Source: Cellvibrionales bacterium UBA2618 (GTDB lineage: Bacteria; Pseudomonadota; Gammaproteobacteria; Pseudomonadales; Porticoccaceae). Taken from it: a DNA stretch of 8,899 nt. The translations under genes and the position numbers were made by a program. The stretch spans positions 17,887-26,785 of the forward strand of contig DDJS01000064.1 of NCBI GenBank assembly GCA_002339165.1, given 5' to 3'. This document shows, in pieces, positions 7,027 to 8,899 of this stretch (position 1 is its first letter; each line of letters begins with the position of its first letter). The notes below the pieces were generated by a model. That model did no database searches. It had not been told where the DNA came from and was given only the letters and a program-made list of their open reading frames with translations.

Positions 7027-7098
7027 AATTGAAAAGCGCCGATAAACGCTTGCAAATGCAAATGCCAATAGCTAAAGTTAATGGCTAATAACCTATAG

Positions 7099-7104
7099 TA
7101 TAAT
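7099..7104 (+). promoter_or_regulatory. Possible -10 element for nhaB
   Basis: A perfect TATAAT lies 57 bases before the nhaB ATG in the AT-rich nudC/nhaB divergent region. No good -35 hexamer stands 16-18 bases upstream (AGTTAA at 7076-7081 is poor), so this is either an activator-dependent promoter or chance. The same stretch read on the minus strand (TATACT, TACTAT) could serve nudC. Confidence 0.35.
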
Positions 7105-7161
7105 AGCTCCTAACACTTTTTAGCATACCAATTCGACCTCAATTGTAATCAAAGGCGCCTC

Positions 7162-8667
7162 ATGAATCCTACTCTCGCTCAAGCTTTTAAACAGAACTTT
7201 CTCGGCGCATCACCGGACTGGTACCAGGCGACCATCGTCATATTTCTAGTTATCAACCCACTGGCACTCTACATCGTGGGGCCCTTTGCCACGGGATGGT
7301 TACTGATTGGCGAGTTTATCTTTACCCTCGCCATGGCGCTCAAGTGCTACCCATTGCAACCCGGTGGCCTACTAGCAATCGAGGCGATCCTGCTCGGCTT
7401 AGCTTCCCCCGAGAGCGTCTATCTCGAGGCCGTGTCAAATTTTCAAGTCATCTTACTGTTGATGTTCATGGTCGCTGGCATCTACTTCATGCGCGACATG
7501 TTATTGTTTGTCTTCACTAAAATTCTTCTCGGCGTACAGTCAAAAATACTGCTATCACTGCTATTTTGCTTCGCCGGCGCGGTGCTCTCTGCCTTTCTAG
7601 ATGCGCTGACGGTGACCGCCGTATTGATCACCATCGCGGTGGGATTTTTCAGTGTCTACCACAAGGTCGCATCAGGAAAGGATATGACATCCTTAGGGCA
7701 TGACCATACCTCAGACACAGAAGTGGCCGACGAGCACCGCGACGATCTTGAACAGTTCAGGGCATTTTTACGCAATTTAATTATGCATGGCGCCGTCGGC
7801 ACGGCTCTGGGCGGGGTCTGCACCCTAGTTGGCGAACCACAAAATTTGCTGATCGCCGAAAAAGCCGGGTGGGATTTCATCACCTTTTTCTTGACCATGG
7901 CCCCGGTCACCATGCCGGTGCTGGTTTGCGGTTTAATGACCTGTCTAGTGATCGAAAAGACTGCAATCGTCGGTTATGGCGTGCAGTTACCGAGCAATGT
8001 GCGTAACGTTTTGGTTGAATACAGCGAATACGAACAATCCCATCGCACCAAAAACGACGTCGCCGCGCTGATCGTGCAGGGGATTGTCGCGGCGATTCTG
8101 GTATTAGCGCTGGCTTTCCACTGGGCGCCGGTCGGTCTAATTGGGCTGATGATCATCGTCTTATTAACCGCCTTTAACGGCGTCATTGAAGAGCATAGAA
8201 TCGGCCATGCTTTCGAGGAAGCATTGCCTTTCACCGCTCTCCTGGTGGTATTTTTCGCCATCGTTGCAGTCATTCACGAGCAACATCTATTTTCTCCGGT
8301 CATAAGTTATGTGCTCGCCATGGACGAGCAAGTACAACCCGGAATGTTTTTCTTGGCGAATGGTATCTTGTCGATGATCAGTGACAATGTTTTTGTCGCC
8401 ACGGTGTATATCAACGAAATTAAAGCAGTGCTGGATGCTGGAGAGATCAGCCGCGGCCAGTTCGAAAAATTAGCCGTAGCAATCAACACCGGGACCAACC
8501 TACCCAGTGTCGCAACGCCCAACGGGCAAGCTGCTTTTCTATTTTTACTGACCTCCGCACTAGCCCCACTGATTGGCTTGTCGTACATGCGCATGGTATT
8601 AATGGCTCTACCCTACACCATCGTCTTGACCACCGTTGGCCTATGGGGTGTGGTGTACATGATTTGA
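7162..8667 (+). CDS. nhaB: Na+/H+ antiporter NhaB
   Basis: Electrogenic inner-membrane exchanger that expels Na+ in return for protons, important for salt and alkali tolerance. The 501-aa protein aligns with E. coli NhaB (513 aa) from the start (FLGASPDWYQ) to near the end: EFIFTLAMALKCYPLQPGGL (51-70), LLLMFMVAGIYFM (98-110), SAFLDALTVTAV with Asp147 at the same position as the transport-critical Asp147 described in NhaB, GTALGGVCTLVGEPQNL (213-229), SDNVF (407-411) and GTNLPSVATPNGQ (444-456). About 12 membrane helices are expected. A hydrophilic loop at about 171-196 is rich in His and Asp (GHDHTSDTEVADEHRDD). The C-terminus is about a dozen residues shorter than in E. coli. ATG at 7162 has AAAGG with a 6-base spacer. 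It is divergent from nudC and stands alone. Confidence 0.97.
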   Translation: MNPTLAQAFKQNFLGASPDWYQATIVIFLVINPLALYIVGPFATGWLLIGEFIFTLAMALKCYPLQPGGLLAIEAILLGLASPESVYLEAVSNFQVILLLMFMVAGIYFMRDMLLFVFTKILLGVQSKILLSLLFCFAGAVLSAFLDALTVTAVLITIAVGFFSVYHKVASGKDMTSLGHDHTSDTEVADEHRDDLEQFRAFLRNLIMHGAVGTALGGVCTLVGEPQNLLIAEKAGWDFITFFLTMAPVTMPVLVCGLMTCLVIEKTAIVGYGVQLPSNVRNVLVEYSEYEQSHRTKNDVAALIVQGIVAAILVLALAFHWAPVGLIGLMIIVLLTAFNGVIEEHRIGHAFEEALPFTALLVVFFAIVAVIHEQHLFSPVISYVLAMDEQVQPGMFFLANGILSMISDNVFVATVYINEIKAVLDAGEISRGQFEKLAVAINTGTNLPSVATPNGQAAFLFLLTSALAPLIGLSYMRMVLMALPYTIVLTTVGLWGVVYMI

Positions 8668-8800
8668 TTGACCAAGTAATCCAAGGTAGTGCGCATAAGC
8701 GATGCACCATAGCGACGCCGATAGCATTTCAGTTAGAACGCCTGTATATGCGCTGCGTGAATGACCAGAAGAATTAGACTTTTGGCTATTAAGTTCTCTT

Positions 8801-8839
8801 ACCCCAGCCTAACGGCTTCATGATGATCGTTGTTGGGGT
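8801..8839. repeat. Imperfect inverted repeat downstream of nhaB
   Basis: ACCCCA (8801-8806) and AACG (8811-8814) can pair with CGTT (8828-8831) and TGGGGT (8834-8839), with internal loops of four and two bases and a 13-base apical loop. No T-tract follows on either strand, so it is not a standard intrinsic terminator. It begins 134 bases after the nhaB stop. The rest of 8668-8899 shows no coding sequence or RNA gene that I can recognise. Confidence 0.25.
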
Positions 8840-8899
8840 GTATCACCCGCTCTGCAAGATCTAGTGGCCCCAGTAATGTATGGTAGTAGTGATACTAGG

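Noticed and set aside
8307..8594. Minus-strand open frames within nhaB
   Set aside because: Antisense shadows of a conserved gene.
8807..8838. Integron attC-like site (GCCTAAC fits RYYYAAC, with GTTGGGG downstream)
   Set aside because: The second box does not fit GTTRRRY, the spacing is too short for attC, and no integrase or cassette array is present.
8884..8897. Small perfect hairpin TAGTA-gtga-TACTA at the window edge
   Set aside because: A 5-bp AT-rich stem is expected by chance and there is no supporting context.

Overview
The window looks like ordinary chromosomal DNA from a gammaproteobacterium, probably a marine or halotolerant relative of the Pseudomonas/Cellvibrionales/Marinobacter groups. 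I base this on gene content and protein style: a Pseudomonas-type one-subunit CysI followed by a DUF934 protein, a NadA very close to the gammaproteobacterial form, SohB, NudC, and NhaB (a Na+/H+ antiporter common in marine gammaproteobacteria). Base composition is moderate and even. There are no transposases, phage genes, integrases, tRNAs, rRNAs or CRISPR repeats.

Layout from left to right. (1) nadA (quinolinate synthase) lies on the minus strand. Upstream of it on the same strand is a small gene of 45 codons for an acidic protein with one membrane helix. (2) A roughly 280-base divergent regulatory region follows, with short direct and inverted repeats. (3) On the plus strand come cysI (sulfite reductase, siroheme/4Fe-4S) and an overlapping DUF934 gene. 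After about 100 bases comes a CPA2-type (Kef-like) cation:proton antiporter without the regulatory C-terminal domain. (4) Converging on it with only 25 bases between, the minus strand carries sohB (inner-membrane S49 peptidase), preceded by nudC (NADH pyrophosphatase/NAD-RNA decapping Nudix enzyme). These two probably form a nudC-sohB transcript. (5) Divergent from nudC, the plus strand carries nhaB. The last 232 bases contain no recognisable gene, only a weak imperfect inverted repeat.

Functionally, cysI and the DUF934 gene form the sulfite-to-sulfide step of sulfate assimilation. nadA (NAD synthesis) and nudC (NAD(H) breakdown and RNA de-NADding) touch the two ends of NAD metabolism but are not adjacent. 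NhaB and the Kef-like carrier are ion/proton exchangers, fitting a salty habitat. I do not see a clearly new biological system. The points most worth a second look are the unannotated-looking 45-aa membrane protein with its strong ribosome binding site, the fact that all four minus-strand genes start with GTG or TTG, the 17-base cysI/DUF934 overlap without cysH or cysJ nearby, and the repeat cluster between the small gene and cysI.
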